From Brevibacterium antiquum (GTDB lineage: Bacteria > Actinomycetota > Actinomycetes > Actinomycetales > Brevibacteriaceae): DNA of 64,000 nucleotides. The notes beneath the pieces were generated by a model. That model was not told where the DNA came from and ran no database searches. It worked only from the letters and a program-made list of their open reading frames with translations. The stretch lies in assembly GCF_016107655.1 (NCBI RefSeq), contig NZ_JABASX010000014.1, forward strand, positions 1 to 64,000. Direction: 5' to 3'. Positions 26,206 to 34,542 of this stretch are shown here, in pieces (position 1 is the first letter of the stretch; every line of letters begins with the position of its first letter). Both the position numbers and the translations under genes were made by a program.

Positions 26206-27941
26206 TGGTTTTCTCCGCTCATTTCGTCAGCGTCGCTTTTGCGCACTGACAGCCTCTTCTGCTTGTTCGCGTATTCGAAAGGTGACATCTTCTCCCCTGT
26301 CTCAGGGTCGATCATGGCCTCGGCCTCTATCTTTTTGCGGCGCTTGGCAGTCTCGTCCCCGTCGTCGGCCGGACCCGAGGTGGGGACAAACTGTTCCATC
26401 GTGGCCCGTGTCGGTCTCTGCCCCTCGAATACAGGCACCCGACATTTCTTGAGAAAGTCCTCGAGCTCTTGCGTTGAGGCATAGTAGGGCTTGAACACAC
26501 ACGCCTCGTCCCCCTCGTTGGCAGCCGTTCCCACACCCTTGCCCACCTTGGCGTTGGACCGGATGTGCTCGGGCACCCTCGGCACCGCGGCGGGGTCGGG
26601 AAAGACCAGCTTTCGGTTCCCCTCGGTGGGATTGACACCGAGGAGGATCTTGTTCTGGTGGTTGGTCCTCAGTGCCGTACCGATTCCGGTATCGGTCGAC
26701 GCAACCTGGGAAGACAGGACGAGCTTGATGCCGACGAACCTCATCTCGGCAGCCGTCTTCGAGTATTTGAGCTTCAGGATTTCCTTGGCCGTATTCGTGT
26801 CTTGAGCCTCAATCCGCATCGGATGCTCCTTGTCGAGACCCTTTGGCACCGTCTCCAAAGCCCACAATCCGGTGACCTCATCCATGATGAGGAAAATCGG
26901 ACGCATTTTGGCAGCCTCTGGCGCATCAGCAGGAAGCTGGGTCCAGTTCTGCACTCCGTACCGTTTGAGCACCTTCGCCCTCGTGTCGCCCTCGGCGTAG
27001 ATCTTCGACATGACGGCGGCGGCCTCGTGGATCGATTCGCACCCCCACCCTTCGGGACGGACATACTGTTTGCACCACTCGAAGTCGACGGCTTTAGCCG
27101 GAGTATCGATGATGGCCAGCTCTGCTCCTCTAGCGAGGACTCCGGTGACGATGTCATTGAGGAAGACCGATTTGCCACTGTTCGACGTGCCGCCAACCTG
27201 AGAATTCATCCCCGACTCAAAATCGATGATGAAGGTTTCCCCGTGCTTCTCCCCCGGTGCTGGCAGGCGCTCTCCCAGCGGGATCTTCGCCCACTCTTTC
27301 GACCCTGGCACGAATGCAGTGACCTTGGCATCAGTGGGATACGGGATGAGCTGGGAGAACGTGGGTGGATCCGAGGGGATGATCGAGGCCTCGAGACTTC
27401 GCGGATCTATGCGAGTGAACCAGCCGGGCCCGCCGACGATGTCCGTGGCAACTTCTTCAAGCTTCTCGTCGTGCTTGGAAGGTGTATACGAGTCTGGCAG
27501 CTCCAGGTCGTATCCGCCATCAGATCGGGTGGTGATGACGATGGACCAGGGCTGGACGCCAAGGGCGTTGGCGACAGCGCCTCGGGCTCGCTTGGTGGCC
27601 TTGTCGAACTTCTGCATGGTGGCTCGACCGGGCTTGAGGAATGGTTCGAACTTCGTCAGGTAGTAGCCGGGCTTCATCTTTTCGAATCGAGCAGCGATGG
27701 CAGGGGCATCAGACATCTTTGTGCCATTGGCCAATTCGAGGACGACTGTCTCGCCCTCATCGTTCATCGACGTCATAGAGGTGTGGCGGACGGCCACGAG
27801 GCGCCATCGTTGCTTGTCGATGTGACTGATCGACCAATCGCTGCCGAGCTCTTCTTTGACCTTGCGTTCCATGATGGCCGCGTGCTTGGCCGGGTCGAAC
27901 TTAGCGGGGAGCTTGAGTTCCTTCGTGTTGGGGTTGCTCAC
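26202..27941 (-). CDS. FtsK/HerA-type DNA-pump ATPase
   Basis: A 579-residue protein without obvious membrane helices. Walker A is GTSNSGKS (about residue 250) and Walker B PIFLIMDEVTGL (about residue 347), followed by an SSQVAST sensor segment (FVGIKLVLSSQVAST) as in FtsK, SpoIIIE and coupling ATPases. The N-terminal ~230 residues contain beta-rich segments of unknown role. It starts at GTG 27941 about 30 nt after promoter copy 3. It is cotranscribed with the surface protein downstream (4-bp overlap). The likely role is as a soluble ATPase that moves DNA or protein to the transfer channel. It is one of three FtsK-like ATPases in this module. Confidence 0.8.
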   Translation of the reverse strand: MSNPNTKELKLPAKFDPAKHAAIMERKVKEELGSDWSISHIDKQRWRLVAVRHTSMTSMNDEGETVVLELANGTKMSDAPAIAARFEKMKPGYYLTKFEPFLKPGRATMQKFDKATKRARGAVANALGVQPWSIVITTRSDGGYDLELPDSYTPSKHDEKLEEVATDIVGGPGWFTRIDPRSLEASIIPSDPPTFSQLIPYPTDAKVTAFVPGSKEWAKIPLGERLPAPGEKHGETFIIDFESGMNSQVGGTSNSGKSVFLNDIVTGVLARGAELAIIDTPAKAVDFEWCKQYVRPEGWGCESIHEAAAVMSKIYAEGDTRAKVLKRYGVQNWTQLPADAPEAAKMRPIFLIMDEVTGLWALETVPKGLDKEHPMRIEAQDTNTAKEILKLKYSKTAAEMRFVGIKLVLSSQVASTDTGIGTALRTNHQNKILLGVNPTEGNRKLVFPDPAAVPRVPEHIRSNAKVGKGVGTAANEGDEACVFKPYYASTQELEDFLKKCRVPVFEGQRPTRATMEQFVPTSGPADDGDETAKRRKKIEAEAMIDPETGEKMSPFEYANKQKRLSVRKSDADEMSGENQ

Positions 27942-27973
27942 TGGCCTACCTTCAGAGTTGTTGTTCCTTTATG

Positions 27974-28001
27974 TATCTATGCGCAAAGTTGCGTCTCAGT
28001 T
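27974..28001 (-). promoter_or_regulatory. Module promoter element copy 3
   Basis: Minus strand: AACTGA, then GCATAGATA 19 nt after the first A. The TAG inside GCATAG is the stop codon of the preceding gene (27977-27979). It drives the FtsK-type gene starting at 27941. Confidence 0.7.
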
Positions 28002-29239
28002 GGCCCTTCTTCTTCTCCAATGACCTCGGCGAAGGTTTTCGAGAGGTTGTCACGGTGGTAAGCCTCTTCCCAGATGTCGATGAGGACTCCGGTGACGTCC
28101 TCGACGCTCTCGCCCAGTGGCTGCGATGCGAAGCCGATCGCCTGCTGGCACAGCCCTTTGAATTCCCCGGCCTGAATCTGGCGTTTCGCGCGGATGTCTT
28201 CGTCATCATTGATCGAGTTCCACAGCGGCGAATGCCTGGAGGCGGGTTCGCACTCTTTGGCCAAGAATGAAGAGAACAGGTCATTCGACAGCTTCTTCCA
28301 CTCTTTCGAGTGGCCGCCTTGGACCATGGCAGCGAGGTTGGACTGCATCGTCTTCACTGCCGCTTTGGCCGGGATGAGCAACTGCATGACTGCTGCCTCG
28401 GCAACAACGGCAATATGTTTGACGCCGGCCGATGTCAGCAAACGCTTAACATCTGTGAAACTCAGGTCGTCCCACAGCGCCAACAGATCGTCTCCGATGT
28501 CGTCGGGTATTTCGCGGCCCTGGATAAGGTCGTAGAAGGCCAGCAGTGACCGGTGTGCCAGTTTCGGCTCTTCACGAAGTCGAGTCAGGATCGACAAACG
28601 CTCGGTTGCATCCGTGGGTCGAACCAACGGTGGAAGGTGGAGTTTGCGGTGAAGGAACTGGGCGCAAACGTAGATGCGCTCTTCACGCGAGCGGTAGCGC
28701 TTGAGGAAACGTTCGCTCTGATCGGCGAATTCTTCGAATACATCGGCCTCGGGTTCGAGACTCTTCATCGCCTCCACTTCAACTTTGGGGGTTGAAGTGA
28801 ACATCGGTTCCGGCTCCTGGTTGTCCGCGAAGTACTCTCCGACAGACTCGACCGGGCAGTTGCGATCCTGGGCAATTCGGTGCTTCTTCTCCAACGCGGG
28901 CTTGGCAGAGAGCATCATGCCAAATACCCAGCTAGAGAATTTGCGGCCGTCGGCCTTGTTGAAGTCGTAGAAGACAGCGTCGTTGAGCAGCTTGTCGAGC
29001 ACCAAGTCTCGACCGGAGTCAGCGAGGTCAACCATGTCTTGGGTCGACCGAGCGCGGAAGTGGTAGCTGATTTGAGCACCAAGGTCGGAGCTCACGAAGA
29101 TTTCAGCAACCTGCCGGCGACCTGCGTCTTCGGAAAGATTGCCCGAAAGCACGGCCTGTCCAATGGCGGAGATTTCCGCGTCCGCCTGAGTGCGGCTGAG
29201 CTTTCGTCCGGGAGGCTGCGTAGCTGTCTTTGTCGTCAT
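27977..29239 (-). CDS. Unknown protein with a sigma-region-2-like segment
   Basis: A 420-residue mostly helical protein; ATG 29239 has AAAGAG just upstream, with a further in-frame GTG at 29263. Residues about 85-125 read VFYDFNKADGRKFSSWVFGMMLSA. This resembles sigma-70 region 2, whose consensus places F-D-x-x-x-G-x-x-F-x-x-W before a DNA-contacting helix. No region 4 helix-turn-helix is evident and the remaining 290 residues match nothing I know. It could be a sigma-related regulator or an unrelated helical protein. It sits between the VirB4 operon terminator and the FtsK-type gene, with the symmetric ACTCT-N4-AGAGT directly before its ATG. Confidence 0.5.
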   Translation of the reverse strand: MTTKTATQPPGRKLSRTQADAEISAIGQAVLSGNLSEDAGRRQVAEIFVSSDLGAQISYHFRARSTQDMVDLADSGRDLVLDKLLNDAVFYDFNKADGRKFSSWVFGMMLSAKPALEKKHRIAQDRNCPVESVGEYFADNQEPEPMFTSTPKVEVEAMKSLEPEADVFEEFADQSERFLKRYRSREERIYVCAQFLHRKLHLPPLVRPTDATERLSILTRLREEPKLAHRSLLAFYDLIQGREIPDDIGDDLLALWDDLSFTDVKRLLTSAGVKHIAVVAEAAVMQLLIPAKAAVKTMQSNLAAMVQGGHSKEWKKLSNDLFSSFLAKECEPASRHSPLWNSINDDEDIRAKRQIQAGEFKGLCQQAIGFASQPLGESVEDVTGVLIDIWEEAYHRDNLSKTFAEVIGEEEGPTETQLCA

Positions 29240-29253
29240 ACTCTTTATAGAGT
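29240..29253 (-). promoter_or_regulatory. Small palindrome directly upstream of the start at 29239
   Basis: The 14-bp sequence ACTCT-ATAA-AGAGT is a 5-bp inverted repeat that doubles as a TATAAA-like box and a ribosome-binding site. This gene lacks a copy of the module promoter element, so a separate control point here is plausible. Confidence 0.35.
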
Positions 29254-29334
29254 CCGCTGACAATCGTGGCTACTCAGACCCCAACGACCCTGCATATCAG
29301 CAGGTCAAAGACCTATATCTCCCCTGCCAGTGCG

Positions 29335-29376
29335 GATTCGGCCATCCGCAGGATCGTCGTAGCGGATGGCCGAATC
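29335..29376 (-). terminator. Strong terminator-like hairpin after the VirB4 gene
   Basis: A perfect 15-bp inverted repeat (29335-29349 with 29362-29376) with a 12-nt loop starts 5 bp after the VirB4 stop. There is no T-run, but such stable hairpins commonly terminate transcription in high-GC actinobacteria. It separates the VirB4 operon from the gene at 29239. Confidence 0.8.
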
Positions 29377-29380
29377 TCGC

Positions 29381-32300
29381 TCAGACAGCCATCTTGGACA
29401 CGTCTCGCTGATGGAGCCGTTCGTTGCGACGTGCAATATCGAGGGGGTTAGTCGAGATCAGATCGAAGAACTCGGAAGGAATGGTGACCTCCGTCGGTAC
29501 TGCACGCTCACCGGACAAGTCGGCGTAGAGGGCCACAGCACCACGGATGACTTCACCTGCTTCATCTTCCCCACCCTCGCGCAGGGCCTTGAGCGAATTG
29601 AAGTTCGGGATGAGCTGACCGCCATTGCTGATGTGGTCTTCGGCAGTGATCCGTCCGATCCTCTCCTCAGTGGGCTCGAGGTTGAATAGCTGACAGGCCA
29701 GTCGCGCCTCTGACACGTCCTTGATGTGCATGATGAGTCCGCGCGAGATGTAGCCGCTTAGCCCCGCATCGACGGCATCCTTGACACGCTGGGAGTAGAG
29801 GATTGGCAGGACCTCCTGGCTTCGGGCTAGGCGCCCCAATCGCTCGACTTCGGAGGCCGAAGATTGTAGGAATGTCCACGCTTCATCGAGGTGAAGTACT
29901 CCTCCACGCCCAGTCAGTGCCATAGCGGATCCGTAGACCATCATCCGCACCAACGCCATTGCTGCTCGTTGCTGCATACTCTGTGCCGGGTGGCCCGGTT
30001 GAGGCAGGTCAAGGTGGGAGTCGCCTACCTTGAGCAATGTCGTGCCCTCAGCAACACCGAGCGGCGCCGTGGTCGGATCCATCCCAATGACCGAGCGAAT
30101 GGAAGGTGAGTGCGTCGCCTGGCGGATGCGGGAGATGATTTGGATATAGTCTTCGCGGTCACGTTGCGTGTGGGCGATCTCCCCCAGGTTGTCTTCCACG
30201 ATTTTCAGAGCCTGGCCGGTGCATTGAGCTCCGTTTTCGACGCCAAAGAGCAAGCCTCTGTTGAGGAGGACTTCGTAGTCGTCGACCACGGAGCCAAATG
30301 GATTGATCTGCAAGATCACGGATGCAGCGAGGTCGGCAGCCGATTGGACCGATCCGGCCTCGCCCTTGTCGGTACTCTGCTTCATCATGAAGCGAATCGG
30401 ATCAAAGACACCGTCTGACTGCTCGATGGTGTCCAAACTTGCCACCTGACCACCGGATGCCAGCACCGCTTGAGAGTGGTCCGAGCCTGTGTTGTGCGTG
30501 ATGAGGAAGCCGCCTGTGAGATACGAGTGGTCTGGGGAATCGACCGAAATGCACTGGACCGGCTCGTACTCGGCTTCGGAGATCGAGACAACTGGCATCG
30601 CCCGCTCGGCTTCTGGAACGGACTCGGGGAGGTTCGAACCGTCGTCGGCGCGTATGCCCAGCATTGAGTCCGCGACGAATGTAATCGCCTCGTCGGTGGT
30701 GAAGACTCGGTATCCGAAGCTACGGATGAAGTCGACGAGGTCGTCTCTACGCACGCTGGCCGCCATGTCAATCAGCACTCGACCGCTGGATTCCACTGTT
30801 CCGAGGACGGAAATGACCGCAGCAATCACAGCCTGGCGCTGAGGAATGCTGGCACGGTGATAAATGGCAGGGATCATCCGGGACTCCGGACTGCGTACTG
30901 CCATCTCAGGCCAGACGTCTGCGACCTCACCAGTGGCATCACGGCCGGCCATCCACGCGCCGAGCACGCCGGGAGCGACCGGCAGATCAGTCTCGCGCCC
31001 CACGAGCGGAGCGGGCATAGGCAGACAGATATCCCCAGTGGCAAACGGATTCTCGCCGTAGTCAGCAATAATCTCGGATGTCGTCATCACGCGGCGGTCG
31101 CTGCCATCGACAATGATCCACCTGTGCTGACCATCGGCAATCGTGGCCTGCCCGTCACCAGTGTGGAGTCGGTAGATGGTGGTCTCGTCTTCGTTGAATA
31201 CCTTCGATTTTGACGTCACATGATGGACTCCACCGGTGGAATCGATGATCTCGTCGCCGGGCTCGAGCTCTGCGATTGTCTTGGTCCCGTCAGGGGTGAC
31301 GATCGGGGTGTTCACTGCCAGTGCTTTGGGGTCGATGATGATGTTTGGCCGCTTCATCTTCGAGAACTGATGCGACAACCACAGGAGTAAGAGTGTGTTC
31401 GAGGTCGGCACGAAACCATCCACGAGGTAGGTCGCGTCAGGGTCTTCGACCGTGAGGCAGCGTCCTGGCTGAGTCGGAATTGGCTCGATCGATTTGATGT
31501 AGAGCCAGTCTTGCGTATCTCGAACTGCTATTGGCAGACGGGAGACTTTGCGGTCGAGCTGGAAGACCTTCTGGACGGTAGTGAACGAGATAGTCGTTGA
31601 GTCCTTGCACTGTACTCGTCTCATCTCTCCGGTCTGCTCGTCACGCTTCGTGTAGTAGGCCGGGTGAATCGAGGCGGACGCTTTGATGCCCAGTGAACGA
31701 ACGAGCTCAAGAACGTCTTCGGCCAGGCCAGGCTCGGACAGAGATATCGCACAGCAGCCTGTCTTGTCGATGGTTCCATCGGTGTCCATGAGGCCTTGGA
31801 GCAATGAGAGACGTTGCTCGATGGACGCCCTCAGATAGATTTGTGGGATGTGTTTGGTTGGGACGTTACGATTTCCAGCCCTCACCGTGGTCTTCAACCC
31901 TAGTGAAGACAGGCCGGCCTTCATCGCATCACCGAAGTGATGGGTGAACGTAGTCTCATTGTGCTGGTCGTTATGGGTCTTGCGAACCGGGTCATAGCCT
32001 TCGGCGACAATCTCGTCGATGATGCCACGGCCATCAGAGATGATGGCGGCCTGGCCGGAATATCCGTCGCCTAACCACGCCCCGAACGTGTACGGCGCGA
32101 TAGCCAACTCGGCTTCGGGCAGGTCGATTGCATCCGGTACGTGGATGGCGAACCGCTGAGCGCTGCCTTCGGAGGCGGCTATCATTTCGCCGACAGTCAT
32201 CCGGCGTTCAGCATAATCTGCAGACGGTTGGTTCGCGTACTGCTGTTCAAGACGCAGTGCCAGCCGCGCCAGTGTGTCAGCAAGAGGATAAATCAGTACA

Positions 32301-34516
32301 TCTCGAGTCATTTCGGTGGTCTCGGGCAGGCCAATTGTGACCGAAGCCGTTCCCCAGTAGGTGGAGACGCCAGCGTTGCGAATGGTGTTCAACAGACTCG
32401 AACGGTCGCCCCGTTGGATATGAGCCCCCTCGTCAGCCAAGAGCATCGCCAGTCCCCCGGCGTTGACTGGTCGTGAGCCGTTCAGAGATTCCAACACAGT
32501 GCGGGCAGCTCCCAAGTTCTTGGCGCGCTCGTCCTTCCATCGAGCTGCGTTTCTGGGGTCCATTGTTTCCCACCGGTGCACACAGGCTTCCAATCCAGCC
32601 TTGAGATCGAACAGACGCGACGGATCAGTCTTGGTGATCGACTTGACGTCGTAGTTGCGACTACCAGTGCGCTTGGCATACCGGTGTGGTGCTTCGACCA
32701 TACGAAGTGCACTGTAGAGAGACAGGGCCGAGCTCCAGCGGTGTTCGTTCAAGTTAAGCGAATTCACGTGAGCATAGAGCTCATCGAGAGTCGCTTCTGC
32801 ATCGCCGGGAGCCGCGACTGCTGCGGCCTTAAGGCGGGAGACGTCCTCGAGAGCTCGGGCGAAGTTCTCCAGCGCTCGACGCCGTCCATCGCTTTTGAAA
32901 CGATTGCGATCCATGTGGCTGGATACAACGAACTGGTGATCGAAGTCGGCGTCGAGCTGTTGCCCGTCGGATAGCGTCATCCGATAGAGATCGGGCGTCT
33001 CATTGATCGGAGACAGGTAAGAGACGCGGGTGGGCATCCCGCTTCGTCCCAGAACGTCGTCACCGACCTCGAGTTTGCCAATGGTCGTCCATCCAATAGG
33101 AGTTGGCACTGGGGTTGAAAGCGTCAACAGCTTGCCACTCCCAGTTGCGCCCGGAACCATGCAAATGGGCAGAGAATCCTTATTCGACGCGGCAGTGGGC
33201 GATAGGTATGCCATGCGCGAGTCGCGTTCGGTCAGTCCCACGCTGGCACCGGACTTGTCGCCAACTCGTGAGAGGTCGTTGATTCCCGAGGCAGCGATCG
33301 TAGTCATCGGCAGCTCTTGAGCGTAAGGGTTGGCACGGACTGATGAGCCAAGCCACGTCTCTGCCATGGCCTGCGGCTGGCGATTGATCATCGGGTTGAG
33401 CTCGACGATGGAATCGTTGCCCATCAGCGAGAAGTCCTTTTTGCCCGAGAACCCGACCACGATTGAGCAGTCGACGATCGTCGCCGGTGCCCCGCGTCCG
33501 GCATACGCGCCCTCCATCGATTGGAGCATCCCGTGGTGCTCGTCCTCGTCGGCCTGGCTCATTGCGCCTTGTTCCTGACGTTCTTTGATGTCCTCCATGT
33601 ACTTCTTGCGGTTGCGGCGTAGCTCAGATCTGGTCTGTTTTGCCGGCTCGATCCGACCTGAGATCGAGACAACCAAGGCACCGGACTGGGTCAGTTGTGA
33701 TACCCACGAAGCTTCCGGGCTGACTGCGGTGAAATTGTCCGTGGGCTCAATGTCGATTGACGAGACGGCCGCAAAGCTGACCGAGAACTGGCCAGGCATT
33801 TTGGGCCACTTCGAGCAGTCATCGAGGCCCGCACGGTCGGCAATTGCCATCGAGTCGGTGTCAGAGAAGACATGAAGATGATCAGAGTGGGGCATGAATG
33901 GGGTGTCTGAGTGAGAGCCGTGATTCCACCAGGCATCGAGGATGCGCATTTCGCCTTCGTCTGGAGCAACCAAACCTGCCCGATGAAGGGCATTGGAGAC
34001 GATGGCCGCGTCACGGTCGAAGTCTTCCAAGGGGATGCCACCGGTGACAAAGGACTGCCATGCTGAATCCATTGCGCCTTTGATATCGCGGCCTGCACCA
34101 AGGGAGTCGATGAGCTTGACGGCCATGACGCAGATCTTCTCGCGCACGACTTTGTCACCAAACCACTCGTTGAGCTTTGACCGAATGGGGTGGTCTTTCG
34201 GCGCTCGATAGAGGACCGGGGTGTTGATCGACAGGAACTTCACGACCCGGTAGCCGGACTTGTTCAAGGCACGGTTCTTTCCGAACGTGGAGGTGATGTG
34301 AGCCAGCTCCTGCGTGGCATTCATGATCGGTACACCCGCGGCGTAGCGCTCATCGTCTGATTTCGCATCGGTCATGGGCATCAGTGGGATCTTGCGCACC
34401 AGCCACACGCCGTCATTGATCGTGCGAATGCGGCCATCTCTGTACCGAGACTTGATCGCGGTCGGCCACAGTGGGGACTGGGCCAGTTCCAGGGCGTTCA
34501 TCTTCTTCTTTGCCAT
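29381..34516 (-). CDS. VirB4/TraC-type conjugation ATPase precursor with two inteins
   Basis: The precursor has 1711 residues; removing two inteins leaves 855, normal for a VirB4 homologue. Joined, the extein reads GATGSGK+TLLLLWL (Walker A) and NIIIDPK+TGSDHS, both typical of VirB4 ATPases, followed by Walker B VLHLDEAWTFL (precursor residue about 1540). The first 460 residues form the usual N-terminal domain (VSQLTQSGALVVSISGRI). GAGGAG lies 6 nt before the ATG. It is the last gene of the operon that starts at promoter copy 4 and follows the TcpC-like gene by 26 bp. VirB4 proteins are membrane-associated ATPases needed to build and run the type IV secretion channel. Without both splicing events the ATP site would be split, so channel activity depends on splicing. 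Confidence 0.88.
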   Translation of the reverse strand: MAKKKMNALELAQSPLWPTAIKSRYRDGRIRTINDGVWLVRKIPLMPMTDAKSDDERYAAGVPIMNATQELAHITSTFGKNRALNKSGYRVVKFLSINTPVLYRAPKDHPIRSKLNEWFGDKVVREKICVMAVKLIDSLGAGRDIKGAMDSAWQSFVTGGIPLEDFDRDAAIVSNALHRAGLVAPDEGEMRILDAWWNHGSHSDTPFMPHSDHLHVFSDTDSMAIADRAGLDDCSKWPKMPGQFSVSFAAVSSIDIEPTDNFTAVSPEASWVSQLTQSGALVVSISGRIEPAKQTRSELRRNRKKYMEDIKERQEQGAMSQADEDEHHGMLQSMEGAYAGRGAPATIVDCSIVVGFSGKKDFSLMGNDSIVELNPMINRQPQAMAETWLGSSVRANPYAQELPMTTIAASGINDLSRVGDKSGASVGLTERDSRMAYLSPTAASNKDSLPICMVPGATGSGKLLTLSTPVPTPIGWTTIGKLEVGDDVLGRSGMPTRVSYLSPINETPDLYRMTLSDGQQLDADFDHQFVVSSHMDRNRFKSDGRRRALENFARALEDVSRLKAAAVAAPGDAEATLDELYAHVNSLNLNEHRWSSALSLYSALRMVEAPHRYAKRTGSRNYDVKSITKTDPSRLFDLKAGLEACVHRWETMDPRNAARWKDERAKNLGAARTVLESLNGSRPVNAGGLAMLLADEGAHIQRGDRSSLLNTIRNAGVSTYWGTASVTIGLPETTEMTRDVLIYPLADTLARLALRLEQQYANQPSADYAERRMTVGEMIAASEGSAQRFAIHVPDAIDLPEAELAIAPYTFGAWLGDGYSGQAAIISDGRGIIDEIVAEGYDPVRKTHNDQHNETTFTHHFGDAMKAGLSSLGLKTTVRAGNRNVPTKHIPQIYLRASIEQRLSLLQGLMDTDGTIDKTGCCAISLSEPGLAEDVLELVRSLGIKASASIHPAYYTKRDEQTGEMRRVQCKDSTTISFTTVQKVFQLDRKVSRLPIAVRDTQDWLYIKSIEPIPTQPGRCLTVEDPDATYLVDGFVPTSNTLLLLWLSHQFSKMKRPNIIIDPKALAVNTPIVTPDGTKTIAELEPGDEIIDSTGGVHHVTSKSKVFNEDETTIYRLHTGDGQATIADGQHRWIIVDGSDRRVMTTSEIIADYGENPFATGDICLPMPAPLVGRETDLPVAPGVLGAWMAGRDATGEVADVWPEMAVRSPESRMIPAIYHRASIPQRQAVIAAVISVLGTVESSGRVLIDMAASVRRDDLVDFIRSFGYRVFTTDEAITFVADSMLGIRADDGSNLPESVPEAERAMPVVSISEAEYEPVQCISVDSPDHSYLTGGFLITHNTGSDHSQAVLASGGQVASLDTIEQSDGVFDPIRFMMKQSTDKGEAGSVQSAADLAASVILQINPFGSVVDDYEVLLNRGLLFGVENGAQCTGQALKIVEDNLGEIAHTQRDREDYIQIISRIRQATHSPSIRSVIGMDPTTAPLGVAEGTTLLKVGDSHLDLPQPGHPAQSMQQRAAMALVRMMVYGSAMALTGRGGVLHLDEAWTFLQSSASEVERLGRLARSQEVLPILYSQRVKDAVDAGLSGYISRGLIMHIKDVSEARLACQLFNLEPTEERIGRITAEDHISNGGQLIPNFNSLKALREGGEDEAGEVIRGAVALYADLSGERAVPTEVTIPSEFFDLISTNPLDIARRNERLHQRDVSKMAV
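30491..31324 (-). other. Intein 2 of VirB4, class 3-like, with degenerate endonuclease
   Basis: Precursor residues 1065-1342 (278 aa), inserted after DPK and before +1 Thr, 24 extein residues downstream of intein 1. It starts ALAVNTPIVTPDG and has block B DGQHRWII with the class 3 Trp, block F QCISVDSPDHSYL, and C-terminus FLITHN. The second LAGLIDADG motif is replaced by a sequence (AAVISVLGTVESSG) without the acidic residues, so the endonuclease should be inactive while splicing residues remain. Confidence 0.88.
31397..33130 (-). other. Intein 1 of VirB4, class 3-like, with intact LAGLIDADG endonuclease
   Basis: Precursor residues 463-1040 (578 aa), inserted between K and T of the Walker A motif. 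It starts LLTLSTPVPTPIGW, with no Cys or Ser at position 1. Block B is DHQF, block F RCLTVEDPDATYLV, and it ends VPTSN before the +1 Thr. The block F Cys with a non-nucleophilic first residue marks class 3 inteins, although Phe replaces the usual block B Trp and Ser replaces the penultimate His. The endonuclease motifs FGAWLGDGY (811-819) and LLQGLMDTDGTI (905-916) both keep their acidic residues. Confidence 0.88.
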
Positions 34517-34542
34517 GAGTCTCTCCTCGTCGTCGCGTCTAG

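Noticed and set aside
26565-28061. 498-residue open frame on the plus strand opposite the FtsK-type gene
   Set aside because: It is the reverse of a gene with clear Walker motifs and has no ribosome-binding site or recognisable product. Long antisense frames are expected at this GC.
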